Part shown: piece after piece, positions 1 to 8,637 of the stretch | How positions within the stretch are numbered: position 1 is the first letter of the stretch | Layout: every line of letters starts with the position of its first letter | Assembly (NCBI GenBank): GCA_016927125.1 | Contig: JAFGNG010000078.1 | Coordinates: forward strand, 1 to 10,105 | Direction: 5' to 3' | DNA: 10,105 nucleotides | Source of the DNA: Planctomycetota bacterium | GTDB lineage: Bacteria; Planctomycetota; SZUA-567; JAFGNG01 | Translations under genes and position numbers: made by a program | Notes under the pieces: generated by a model | Seen by the model: only the letters and a program-made list of their open reading frames with translations | What the model was told of the DNA's origin: nothing | The model's database searches: none

Positions 1-687
1 ACTCTCACCATGCCTGAAACCATGAGCATTGAGCGCCGGCGCATCCTGGCTGCCTTTGGCGCGCGGGTGGAGCTTACCCCCGGTGAGAAAGGCATGACCG
101 GGGCGATTCAGAAAGCGGAAGAAATGGTAGCAAGTGATCCCGCCCGTTACTTCATGCCGCAGCAGTTCAAGAATCCCGCCAACCCCGCGATCCATGAGAA
201 GACGACCGGCCCGGAGATCTGGAATGACACCGAGGGCGAGGTGGACGTGATTGTCAGCGGCGTCGGCACCGGCGGCACCATTACCGGCATCACCCGCTTC
301 CTGAAAAAGATCAACGGGGATAAAATCACCTCCGTTGCGGTCGAGCCGGCGGCCAGCCCGGTTATTACCCAGACCCTGGCTCATGAAAAGATTGCGCCCG
401 GCCCCCACGGCATCCAGGGCATTGGCGCGGGCTTTATCCCAGACATTCTCGACCTCTCTCTGATCGACCGCGTGGAGCAGGTCACAGACGAAGAAGCGAT
501 TGACTATGCCCGGCGCCTGGCCCGGGAAGAAGGCATCCTGAGCGGTATCTCTTGCGGCGCCGCGGTCGCGGTGGCGGTGCGGTTGGCAAAGCTGGATGAA
601 TTCGAGGGCAAGACCATCGTCGCCATCCTCCCTGATTCCGGAGAGAGGTATATCTCCACCGCGCTCTTCAGCGGGATTGGCGGGTAG
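1..687 (+). CDS. cysK: Cysteine synthase (O-acetylserine sulfhydrylase), 3' part
   Basis: Pyridoxal-phosphate enzyme that makes cysteine from O-acetylserine and sulfide in the cytoplasm. The reading frame is already open at base 1 (TLT before the first Met), so the gene is cut by the window edge; relative to the ~320-residue family about 90 N-terminal residues are missing, including the PLP-binding lysine. Visible family marks are TMPETMSIERR at the start, QQFKNPANPAIHEKTTGPEI, the glycine-rich phosphate-binding loop GVGTGGT (bases 259-279), GPHGIQGIGAGFIP, and the C-terminal ILPDSGERYISTALF. The serine pair usually seen in GISSGAA reads GISCGAA here (about 544-564), a substitution next to the cofactor ring position. 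I prefer CysK to CysM because of the TTGPEIW and GPHGIQGIGAGFIP signatures. The stop is TAG at 685-687, and mnmA follows 38 bases later on the same strand. Confidence 0.96.
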   Translation, partial: TLTMPETMSIERRRILAAFGARVELTPGEKGMTGAIQKAEEMVASDPARYFMPQQFKNPANPAIHEKTTGPEIWNDTEGEVDVIVSGVGTGGTITGITRFLKKINGDKITSVAVEPAASPVITQTLAHEKIAPGPHGIQGIGAGFIPDILDLSLIDRVEQVTDEEAIDYARRLAREEGILSGISCGAAVAVAVRLAKLDEFEGKTIVAILPDSGERYISTALFSGIGG

Positions 688-725
688 TATTTACCAGCAA
701 AGCTCTAAACAAAAGATAATCCGCT

Positions 726-1835
726 ATGGCTAATCCGAAGATCCATCTTCTTTCCCCCAGCCTGCAAGCCTGGAAGAGCGAACATCCTGATCAGGAAATT
801 GCGGTCCTGATGAGTGGCGGCGTGGACAGCAGCGTGACCGCGCTATTGCTTCAACAAGCCGGCTGGCGCGTGCTCGGCATCACCATGAAGATCCCGGTTG
901 CCGCGAATGGACCTGCGGAAACTTCCTGCTGCGGGGATGAAGCCGTCTTCGTCGCCTCTAGCTTGAAAATCCCCCATTACTTCCTCGAAGTTGCAGAGGC
1001 GTTTGCCGAGCTGATCATCACTCCCTTCCGCCAGGCCTACGCCGAGGGCAGGACCCCCAGCCCCTGCGTGGATTGCAACGCGATTTTGAAATTCGGCCTG
1101 ACCTGGGAACTGTTGGCACAGAACTTCGGCATCCGCTACCTTGCCACCGGCCATTACTCACAAGTCGTGGAGCAGGGCGGGAGAAGCTATCTGCGCCGCG
1201 GGAGTGATCACAACCGCGACCAAAGCTACTTTCTCTACCGCATCCCCCCGGCAAGGCTTCCCTTCCTGAAGCTCCCCATGGGGGGTTACAGCAAGGATGA
1301 AATCCGTAATATCGCGTCTGAAAATAACCTCCACGTGGCGCAACGGGCGGATAGCATGGAACTGTGTTTTGCGGGTGAGGGGGATTACCGCGCGGTTCTG
1401 AACGCGGAAGAGACCGGTAGGCCCGGCCCGATTCTTGACCTGGAGGGGAATATCCTGGGCGAACATCAGGGCATTGAGAATTATACCCTCGGCCAGCGCC
1501 GCCAGCTTGGGATCGCGGCCAAGGAACCGCTCTATGTCTTGAAGATTTCGCCCTCGGAGAACGCCATCACGGTCGGCACCCGTCCGGAAGCCTATCAAGC
1601 CGAAGTCCGCGCGGATAAGATTAATATCCTGATTCCCGAATCCCTCCGCGGGGGAGAGCGCCTGCTCGGCAGGATCCGCTCCACCGAGGAACCTACGCCC
1701 TGTGAAGTAACCACGGTGGATGAAGATTCTTTCACTGTCAGGTTTGACTCCCCCCGCTTCGCCCCCGCGCCGGGACAGCACCTGGTGCTGTATGATAACA
1801 ACGATTACGTGGTGGGTGGCGGGACGATCTGCTGA
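726..1835 (+). CDS. mnmA: tRNA-specific 2-thiouridylase MnmA
   Basis: Cytoplasmic enzyme that adenylates and then thiolates C2 of the wobble uridine in tRNAs for Lys, Glu and Gln, taking sulfur from a persulfide relay. The 369-residue length is normal for the family. In order: the PP-loop ATP site SGGVDSS (residues 30-36), GITMK and a CC pair (68-69), GRTPSPCVDCN with the first catalytic cysteine C114, ATGHY (140-144), DQSYFLYR (165-172), and DSMELCF with the second catalytic cysteine C214. GQRRQLGI (256-263) follows, then the C-terminal beta-barrel ending in PGQHLVLYDNNDYVVGGG. About 22 residues precede the usual N-terminal strand. No clear Shine-Dalgarno site precedes the ATG at 726, but the next in-frame Met (residue 29) lies at the edge of the PP-loop, so 726 is the sensible start. 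It may be co-transcribed with cysK. Confidence 0.96.
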   Translation: MANPKIHLLSPSLQAWKSEHPDQEIAVLMSGGVDSSVTALLLQQAGWRVLGITMKIPVAANGPAETSCCGDEAVFVASSLKIPHYFLEVAEAFAELIITPFRQAYAEGRTPSPCVDCNAILKFGLTWELLAQNFGIRYLATGHYSQVVEQGGRSYLRRGSDHNRDQSYFLYRIPPARLPFLKLPMGGYSKDEIRNIASENNLHVAQRADSMELCFAGEGDYRAVLNAEETGRPGPILDLEGNILGEHQGIENYTLGQRRQLGIAAKEPLYVLKISPSENAITVGTRPEAYQAEVRADKINILIPESLRGGERLLGRIRSTEEPTPCEVTTVDEDSFTVRFDSPRFAPAPGQHLVLYDNNDYVVGGGTIC

Positions 1836-1840
1836 ACTTC

Positions 1841-4800
1841 TTAGCTGCAATATTCCTGCAGCGATTTCACCTTGAGGGTGCCTGACTGCAGGGCTTCAAT
1901 ACCCTGGCAGACTGCCTTGGCAGCACGCACCGTGGTGACCAGGGGAATGGAGCGCTCCATCGCGGTAGTGCGGATGGAGATCTCATCCAGCTTCGGATTT
2001 TTCCCGCTCGGGGTGTTGATCACCAGTTGCACCATCCCGTCGATCATGAGATCAACAATGTTGGGACGGCCCTCGGAGACCTTCTTCAAGAGGCGCGAAG
2101 CAATCCCGTGCTCTTTCAGGCACTCATGCGTGCCGGTGGTGGAGATGATTCCAAACCCGAGGTTCTGCAGGTGGTTGGCGATCTCCGGCAGGAACTTCTT
2201 ATCCACATCCTTCACCGAGAGGAAGGCTACCCCCTGGGTCGGCATCTTCATGCCTGCGCCGATCTGGCTCTTGGCATAGGCCAGGCCGAAATCGTCATCA
2301 ATTCCCATCACCTCGCCGGTGGACTTCATCTCTGGCCCGAGGACGCAGTCCACCCCGGGGAAGCGGTTGAACGGCAGCACTGCTTCCTTTACGCCAATGT
2401 GGCTGAATGCCGGGCGTTTCTTAAGGCCGAGTTCCTTGAGCGTCTTACCGAGCATCACCTTGGTCGCCATCTTCGCCACCGGCACACCCGTCACTTTGCT
2501 GACGTACGGCACGGTCCGGCTGGCGCGGGGGTTGACCTCCAGCACGTAGATAGTCTCGTCCTTAATCGCATATTGCACATTCATCAGCCCGCAGACGCCG
2601 AGTTCCAGCGCCAGCTTGGTGGTCGCGTCCTCAAGCTGCGCAATCAACTTCTTTGAAAGGCTGAAGGGCGGCAGGGCGCAGGCGGAGTCGCCGGAATGGA
2701 TGCCGGCCTGCTCGATATGCTCCATAATCGCCGCGACATAGACCTCCTTGGTATCTGAGATCGCGTCCACATCCACCTCCACCGCGTCCTCCAAATACTT
2801 GTCAATCAGGATGGGACGGTCTTCATCAATGTTCATGTCCGCCTTGGTGCAGTACTCCAGCAGTTCTTCCCAGTACTTGCATAGCCCGGCTTCGTCATAC
2901 ACAATCTCCATCTTCGCCCCCCCGAGGACAAAGCTCGGGCGCATAATCACCGGATAGGAGATCTCCGCGGCGTGTTTGAGCGCCCCTGCAAGCGTAATCG
3001 AGGTTGCATTGGGGGCCTGTTGAATCTTCAGCTTCTGCAACATCGCCTTGAATTGCGCGCGGTCTTCCGCCCGGGCGATGGCCTCCACCGGGGTGCCGAA
3101 GATCTGCGCGCCCTCCGCCTGCAGCGCCGCCGCGATGTTGAGCGGGGTCTGCCCGCCGAACTGGACAATCAAGCCCTCGGGTTCTTCCCGCCGGATAATG
3201 GCAAGCACATCCTCCACGGTCAGCGGCTCGAAAAAGAGCCGGTCGGAGGTGTCATAGTCGGTCGAAACCGTCTCCGGGTTGCAGTTGACCATGATGGATT
3301 CATAATCCAGCTCGCGCGCAGCAAACGAGGCATGCACGCAGCAGTAATCGAACTCAATCCCCTGGCCGATGCGGTTGGGGCCGCCGCCAAGGATCATGAC
3401 CTTGGGCTTGTCGCTCTTGCGGGTTTCGTCCTCTTCCTCGTAGGTGGAGTAGTAATAAGGCGTATACGCCTCGAATTCCGCCGCGCAGGTATCGACCAGC
3501 TTATAGACCGCCTCGATGCCACGTTCAATACGATGGGTGCGGACGGTCTCTTCATCGCTGTCCAGAAGCTTGCCGAGTTGCTTGTCGGAAAATCCCATCC
3601 GCTTGGCCTGGCGCAACCGGTCGTCGGCGATCGACTTCTTGCCAGTCAGGCTGAACGCCTTGAGCGCCGCCTCTTCCTCCACGATCTGCTTGATGTTTTC
3701 TAAATACCAGGGATCGATTGCGGTCAGTTCGTGGATCTCTGCAATCGTCATCCCCAGTTGGATGGCATAGCGGATGTAATACAGCCGGTCAAAACCGGGG
3801 ATGGTCAGCTTGTTGTGGATTACCTGCAGGTCCAGGGTTTGCGGATCCAGGTCTTTGCTGTCCGCGCCGAGTCCCGCGCGCCCGACCTCCATGGAGCGCA
3901 GCCCTTTCTGCAGGGCCTCCTTGAAGGTGCGGCCGAAGGCCATCACCTCGCCGACCGATTTCATCGCCGTTGTCAACCGGGCGTCGCAGCCGGGGAATTT
4001 TTCAAAGTTGAAGCGGGGAATCTTCACCACGCAGTAGTCAATGGTCGGCTCGAAGCAGGCCGGGGTCTGCCAGGTGATGTCATTGCGGATCTCGTCCAGG
4101 GTATAGCCGACCGCGACCTTGGCCGCGATCTTCGCGATGGGGAAGCCGGTGGCCTTCGATGCCAGCGCGGAAGAACGGCTGACACGCGGGTTCATCTCGA
4201 TAATCAGCATCCGCCCGGTCTGCGGGTCGACCGCCCACTGGATGTTGCACCCGCCGGTTTCCACGCCAATAGCGCGGATACAGCGGATCGACTCGTCGCG
4301 CATGTGCTGGTAGCCCTGGTCGGTGAGGGTCTGCACCGGGGCGACCGTGATGGAATCGCCGGTATGGACGCCCATCGGGTCGAGGTTCTCGATGGAGCAG
4401 ACAATCACCACGTTGTCCTTGGAGTCGCGCATCACCTCGAGCTCGTATTCCTTCCAACCAATCAACGATTCCTCGATCAGGATTTCATCAATCAAGCTGG
4501 CCTTGATCCCCGACCAGGCATAATGCCGGAATTCCTCGATATTGTAAGCCACCCCGCCGCCGGTTCCGCCGAGGGTAAAGGCCGGGCGGATAATGCAGGG
4601 CAGGCCGATTTCCTCCAGAAGTCCCTCCGCCTCCTCCAGGGTGTGCGCCAGGCCGGACTTCGGCAGGGCAATGCCCGCCTCCTTCATGGTCTGCTTGAAG
4701 AGGTCGCGGTCCTCGGCGCGGGCAATGGTTTCCGCATCGGCGCCGATGAGTTCAATGCCCAGTTCTTCCAGGATCCCGGTCTTGGCGACTTCAAAGGCGG

Positions 4801-5075
4801 TGTTCAAACCCGTCTGCCCGCCCAGGGTCGGCAGGAGCGCATCCGGGCGTTCCTTGCGCAAAACCTTGGCGAGGAACTCCGGGGTGACCGGCTCGACATA
4901 GACATGATCCGCCGTCTCCACGTCCGTCATGATGGTCGCGGGATTGGAATTCAAGAGCACTACCTCATACCCCTCCTCCCGCAGGGCCTTGCAGGCCTGG
5001 GTGCCGGAGTAATCGAATTCGCAGGCCTGGCCGATAATAATTGGCCCGGCGCCGATGAGGCAAATCTTCTTGAGG

Positions 5076-5092
<17 letters not shown>
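1841..5092 (-). CDS. carB: Carbamoyl-phosphate synthase, large subunit
   Basis: Synthetase subunit that makes carbamoyl phosphate from bicarbonate, ammonia delivered by CarA, and two ATP, for pyrimidine and arginine synthesis. The 1083 residues are full length. The protein shows the two homologous ATP-grasp halves. The first begins with IGAGPIIIGQACEFDYSG (about 13-30) and carries RPAFTLGGTGGG (169-180) and EMNPRVSRSSALASKATG (299-316). The second begins with LGGGPNRIGQGIEFDY (about 568-583) and carries RPSFVLGG and EVNPRASRTVPYVSKVTG. The oligomerisation region lies between them, and the last ~140 residues form the MGS-like allosteric domain (STTGTHECLKEHGIAS, INTPSGKNPK). The start ATG lies inside the 3' end of carA; GGAG is present 13 bases upstream, further than ideal, so translation is probably coupled to carA. 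No key motif appears lost. Confidence 0.98.
1844..1862. repeat. Inverted repeat at the convergent mnmA/carB ends
   Basis: GCTGCA (1844-1849) and TGCAGC (1857-1862) form a perfect 6-base stem with a 7-base loop. It lies in the last codons of carB, immediately after the 5-base gap separating the mnmA and carB stops. Neither strand has a convincing T-run after the stem, so it is not a standard intrinsic terminator. It could still contribute to ending or stabilising one of the two converging transcripts. Confidence 0.4.
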
Positions 5093-6194
<1,102 letters not shown>

Positions 6195-6199
6195 CGCGA

Positions 6200-6313
6200 T
6201 TAGGTTTCCTTCTTAAATTTATGCTTTGCCTGCCGGGTCCCGCTCCGCCTCCCCTGTAACCCAGGGCAGGGATAACTTGTCTGTTTCCCGTAACTCAGCT
6301 TGCAGGTTTTCAT
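6200..6313 (-). other. Alternative upstream reading frame (37 aa) ending next to carA
   Basis: An ATG at 6313-6311, preceded by AGGT at a spacing of 7 bases, opens a 37-codon frame (MKTCKLSYGK... FKKET) whose TAA at 6200-6202 is 5 bases before the carA ATG. It overlaps the 47-residue frame in another phase, so at most one of the two is likely to be a real protein. The start signal is better here, while the amino-acid composition (rich in Lys/Arg, with Gly-Arg-Arg runs) looks more like a shadow. If translated it would act as a leader peptide coupling ribosomes to carA. Confidence 0.2.
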
Positions 6314-6362
6314 AATCATTACCTGTGAGGGACTGCAGCCGTCTTGTCAGTTGTGCCGGCAC
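6219..6362 (-). CDS. Possible small protein upstream of carA (47 aa, GTG start)
   Basis: The minus strand is open without stops from 6425 to a TAA at 6219-6221, 24 bases before the carA ATG. The only common start codon in this frame is GTG at 6362-6360, giving a 47-residue hydrophilic protein beginning (M)PAQLTRRLQSL and ending ERDPAGKA. The composition looks protein-like: alternating hydrophobic and charged residues, Trp in LPWVTGE, and no low-complexity runs. The coding-like character continues upstream of the GTG (WNYRLRFREK, LCRELSS), so this may instead be the tail of a longer gene that lost its start. No strong Shine-Dalgarno site precedes the GTG. I do not recognise a family. It would be transcribed with carAB from the 6433-6460 promoter. 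Chance openness over 68 codons is uncommon but not rare. Confidence 0.33.
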   Translation of the reverse strand: MPAQLTRRLQSLTGNDYENLQAELRETDKLSLPWVTGEAERDPAGKA

Positions 6363-6432
6363 TGGTGATGAAAGCTCTCGGCAAAGCGGTTTTTCTCGAA
6401 AACGCAGCCGGTAATTCCAATTTGTTTATGAT

Positions 6433-6460
6433 GTTATATATTTGTGAGCGTGACAGTCAA
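6433..6460 (-). promoter_or_regulatory. Sigma-70-like promoter for the carAB operon
   Basis: On the minus strand TTGACT (6460-6455) and TATAAC (6438-6433) are separated by 16 bases. Each hexamer matches the consensus at five of six positions, and the surrounding DNA is AT-rich. Transcription would start near 6426 and read through the small open frames into carA, leaving a leader of about 230 bases. Confidence 0.6.
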
Positions 6461-6543
6461 GGAAAATGAAAGATTAGAAATCCTGGGAAATCAGATTATT
6501 AACGCGCAACTACAAGAGTTTTCTCATCTTCGGTAATTTTTAA

Positions 6544-6556
6544 GCAGGTTTCCTGC
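6544..6556 (-). terminator. Weak candidate terminator after the EEP-fold gene
   Basis: Ten bases beyond the TAA stop of the gene ending at 6566, the minus strand reads GCAGG-AAA-CCTGC followed by TTAAAAATT. The stem is only 5 bases and the tail is A-rich as much as T-rich, so this is a poor intrinsic terminator. Its position is right for one. Confidence 0.25.
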
Positions 6557-6565
6557 GGTCATCAC

Positions 6566-7537
6566 TTACCGGGTGAAGGAGAGGACTTGCAGGCAATGGT
6601 CGCTGGTGAGGGTGCTGTGAATCTGGTAGTCGGAGGTGGTGATCTTGGGGCCCACCAGGCACTGGTCAATTGCGTAGACCGGCAGGAGCGTCGGCCAGGT
6701 ATAACCCCAGCCCTTCCCGGCAAGGTCATAAGCATGGGCGTATCCCGGGGGGAATTTGCTGAATCCCAGGGAGCGCCGCGGAGCGTTGAAATCCCCGACA
6801 ATCAGGTCTGGCTCCTGCTGGATGGCAATGTCACAGACCCATTGCAAAAGCGGCGCCCGCTCAATAAAAATGCTGGAGGGGAGATCCACCACCAGGAGCT
6901 TGATCTCGATCTCACCAAAATTCCAGGCCACCGGGTAGGACTTGGCCTTGCCGTTAGTAATGCGCTGGCCTGAAACCAGCCGGTCCTTGGCGATTACCGA
7001 CAATTCGCCGAGACGCAGTTTGATAAATTCTTCGCCTAACCCCTGCGCGATGGCGGTGTCGTCGACGTACTTCGACACCTCCGAGAGCACATAAATATCC
7101 GCTTTATATTTATTGAGCGTCGCAATTATGCTCTCTGTGTCGAGGTTGGTATGCATGATATTCCAGTGTACCAGGCGGCATTCCGCCATCTCCTCCAGTT
7201 CATCCGTCTGCTTAGTCCAATGGTTTTCAATCCCAATAGTGAAGAACGCAGGGGCAAGCAGCGCTACTACCGCCAGGACTACATAGTTCTTGCCCAGGTT
7301 GTACCAGGCAAACGCCGCGCCAAGCATCAAGAGGATTGCAGCCACGGGGGAGGGGAAGTAAAAGCAGAGCGCCGTCACCCAGCACCCATCCCGGAAGACC
7401 TGCCCGACAGTCCACACCAAGAGCAGGAACAGGATAATCACCACAAACAAGGACTTCGCCCTGCGGGACTCTTTCAGGCTGGAGTTTTTTAAGAAGCTGG
7501 GCACGCTGGACTCCGGAGTTAACAGATTAGCTGACAA
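6566..7537 (-). CDS. Membrane-anchored endonuclease/exonuclease/phosphatase-family protein
   Basis: A 323-residue protein with an N-terminal membrane region and a C-terminal metal-dependent hydrolase domain of the EEP superfamily (DNase I-like nucleases and phosphodiesterases). Hydrophobic segments lie at about 29-48, 52-76 and 84-102. The catalytic domain begins near 120 and keeps the superfamily marks in order: HWNIMH with N126, SEVS with E153, VGDFNAP with D249 and N251, TWP then AIDQ with D291, and SDH with D313-H314. The domain probably sits outside the cytoplasmic membrane, though topology is not proven. The substrate (nucleic acid, phospholipid or phosphoester) cannot be told from sequence. 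The start is TTG at 7537-7535, supported by GAGGT at 7548-7544 with 6 bases spacing; the first in-frame ATG is residue 71, inside the membrane region. It probably forms its own transcript. Confidence 0.88.
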   Translation of the reverse strand: MSANLLTPESSVPSFLKNSSLKESRRAKSLFVVIILFLLLVWTVGQVFRDGCWVTALCFYFPSPVAAILLMLGAAFAWYNLGKNYVVLAVVALLAPAFFTIGIENHWTKQTDELEEMAECRLVHWNIMHTNLDTESIIATLNKYKADIYVLSEVSKYVDDTAIAQGLGEEFIKLRLGELSVIAKDRLVSGQRITNGKAKSYPVAWNFGEIEIKLLVVDLPSSIFIERAPLLQWVCDIAIQQEPDLIVGDFNAPRRSLGFSKFPPGYAHAYDLAGKGWGYTWPTLLPVYAIDQCLVGPKITTSDYQIHSTLTSDHCLQVLSFTR

Positions 7538-7543
7538 CTACTA

Positions 7544-7548
7544 ACCTC
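7544..7548 (-). promoter_or_regulatory. Ribosome binding site fixing a TTG start
   Basis: GAGGT on the minus strand ends 6 bases before TTG at 7537. It decides the start of the EEP-fold gene, since no ATG occurs in frame until well inside the membrane region. Confidence 0.6.
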
Positions 7549-7599
7549 ACTGCCAATTAATCTTCCAGAGTGTAGTGTTAGGGAGCAATAGTTTTTTCA

Positions 7600-7619
7600 A
7601 TATCAACTCGGTTTGATAT
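7600..7619. repeat. Perfect 7-base inverted repeat upstream of the EEP-fold gene
   Basis: ATATCAA (7600-7606) and TTGATAT (7613-7619) flank a 6-base centre. It sits about 60-80 bases before the TTG start, in promoter territory, and lacks a T-run on the strand of the adjacent genes. An operator for a dimeric regulator fits better than a terminator, but no regulator is identified. Confidence 0.4.
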
Positions 7620-7725
7620 GTCAATTAGATGTCACCCAGAAATCCGTATCCCAGATTGCATCGCCAAGAATATCCCAACTGCCTTCGATTATTTTTCTTG
7701 CAGCAAGAGATAACCAGAATCAAGT

Positions 7726-8637
7726 TTATCTCTCTTTGTTAATCTTGCTTCTGCTAATAATCAACGAATAGATGATTAATCCAATCACCGCAATGAGTTC
7801 GGGAAGCATCAGCCCAATACTCGGTAAAATTGATCTTTGATTTTGGATTAGGAAATAATCATGGATAGAGCTTATAAATCCCATAAATATCAGGCCTGTT
7901 ATCAAAAATCTAAAAAACGTGAAGGTAATCCTGCGAAGAAATGAAATAATAATCCACAATAAACCAAGAGGCAGACCTATATAAAAAATCCCAAAAATAA
8001 ATGACATTAACAATGTCAATATGAAATCCCATCCTCGCGAATATGGTAATTCAGGACAACCACCATTTAACCAAATTTGTGTCAGTATTGCTTGACGCTC
8101 AAATTCTAATATAATGCCAATCAGTCCAGCTCTCAGGAAAGACTGTACCACTTTCTTAAAGCAACTTGGAACCCCATCGCCAACAGGTTGTTTTACTGCA
8201 AACTTAAAGTTTATCAGTTTGCTGATGCAATATGCAATGCTTAATAAAAATACAACTATTTGAGGTGTGAGATTAGAACCCACAGTATTACCAAAATACT
8301 CTTTGTGGTTGGAAATTAAATAGTAGTCATTAATCCCCCCGATGAAGGCCATAGAGAGAATCGTCAAGTATGAAAGTTTAAAAAGATTAATGGCTGGGTT
8401 TTTGCGAGCATAAGTGATCCCCCAAATGATAGCGTATAATAACCCTAAAATAACACCATAAATAATCAGTACCATAATATGAATGCTTGGATTAGACCAA
8501 GGCTCACCACGAAAAAACAAATCTGGCTTACCCGCTGAAAGCCAGATTAAGGTGCCAATAATATCACGTTCGATAAACAGAAAGAAACCGACTAAAAATC
8601 CAACCAATAAACCATTTATACTAAACCTCAATTGCAT
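7726..8637 (-). CDS. Multi-pass membrane protein with an internal duplication; possible partner or immunity protein
   Basis: Unrecognised 303-residue protein with about eight hydrophobic segments (roughly 7-22, 52-74, 85-102, 124-142, 165-180, 205-234, 240-258, 271-294) and no signal peptide. The two halves are related. FIERDIIGTLIWLSAGKPDL (21-40) aligns with EFERQAILTQIWLNGGCPEL (178-197), and GGINDYYLISN (100-110) with SSIHDYFLIQN (256-266), both at an offset of 156-157. Each half thus gives four helices plus an acidic/aromatic motif. The ATG lies 17 bases inside the upstream gene, with GAGGA at 8651-8647 and 9 bases spacing, so the two are co-translated. The gene is AT-rich, like the 3' part of the upstream gene. 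Context suggests an integral-membrane partner, perhaps immunity to the upstream protein's C-terminal domain. A transporter or sensor is not excluded; no catalytic motif is seen. Confidence 0.85.
   Translation of the reverse strand: MQLRFSINGLLVGFLVGFFLFIERDIIGTLIWLSAGKPDLFFRGEPWSNPSIHIMVLIIYGVILGLLYAIIWGITYARKNPAINLFKLSYLTILSMAFIGGINDYYLISNHKEYFGNTVGSNLTPQIVVFLLSIAYCISKLINFKFAVKQPVGDGVPSCFKKVVQSFLRAGLIGIILEFERQAILTQIWLNGGCPELPYSRGWDFILTLLMSFIFGIFYIGLPLGLLWIIISFLRRITFTFFRFLITGLIFMGFISSIHDYFLIQNQRSILPSIGLMLPELIAVIGLIIYSLIISRSKINKER

Larger units (their letters stand above)
6195..6565. other. Leader and spacer between carA and the EEP-fold gene
   Basis: This 371-base gap holds, from the carA side: a candidate AAGGA site (6207-6211), the two competing small frames described separately, the promoter at 6433-6460, and an AT-rich stretch to 6565. 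Short hairpins can be drawn in the leader, such as CCCTG-GGTTA-CAGGG near 6252-6267 on the minus strand, but none looks like a known riboswitch or a terminator/antiterminator pair. GCAGG-AAA-CCTGC (6544-6556) lies just after the stop of the upstream gene. Confidence 0.5.

Noticed and set aside
1158..1850. A 230-codon open frame on the minus strand opposite mnmA
   Set aside because: It is antisense to mnmA, which has all catalytic motifs; the product has no recognisable feature and would leave no room for carB termination.
2027..2656. A 209-codon plus-strand frame within carB, and another at 2972-3703
   Set aside because: Both are shadows of carB codon usage without independent start signals or domains.
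7696..7708. TCTTG-CAG-CAAGA hairpin after the membrane-protein gene as a terminator
   Set aside because: The stem is 5 bases, and on the minus strand it is followed by A-rich, not T-rich, sequence. The T-run is on the wrong side for the genes present.
8621..8637. The overlap of the accessory pair is 17 bases, the same as carA/carB (5076-5092)
   Set aside because: The sequences of the two overlaps are unrelated and 17 bases is an ordinary phase-permitted overlap; I treat it as coincidence.
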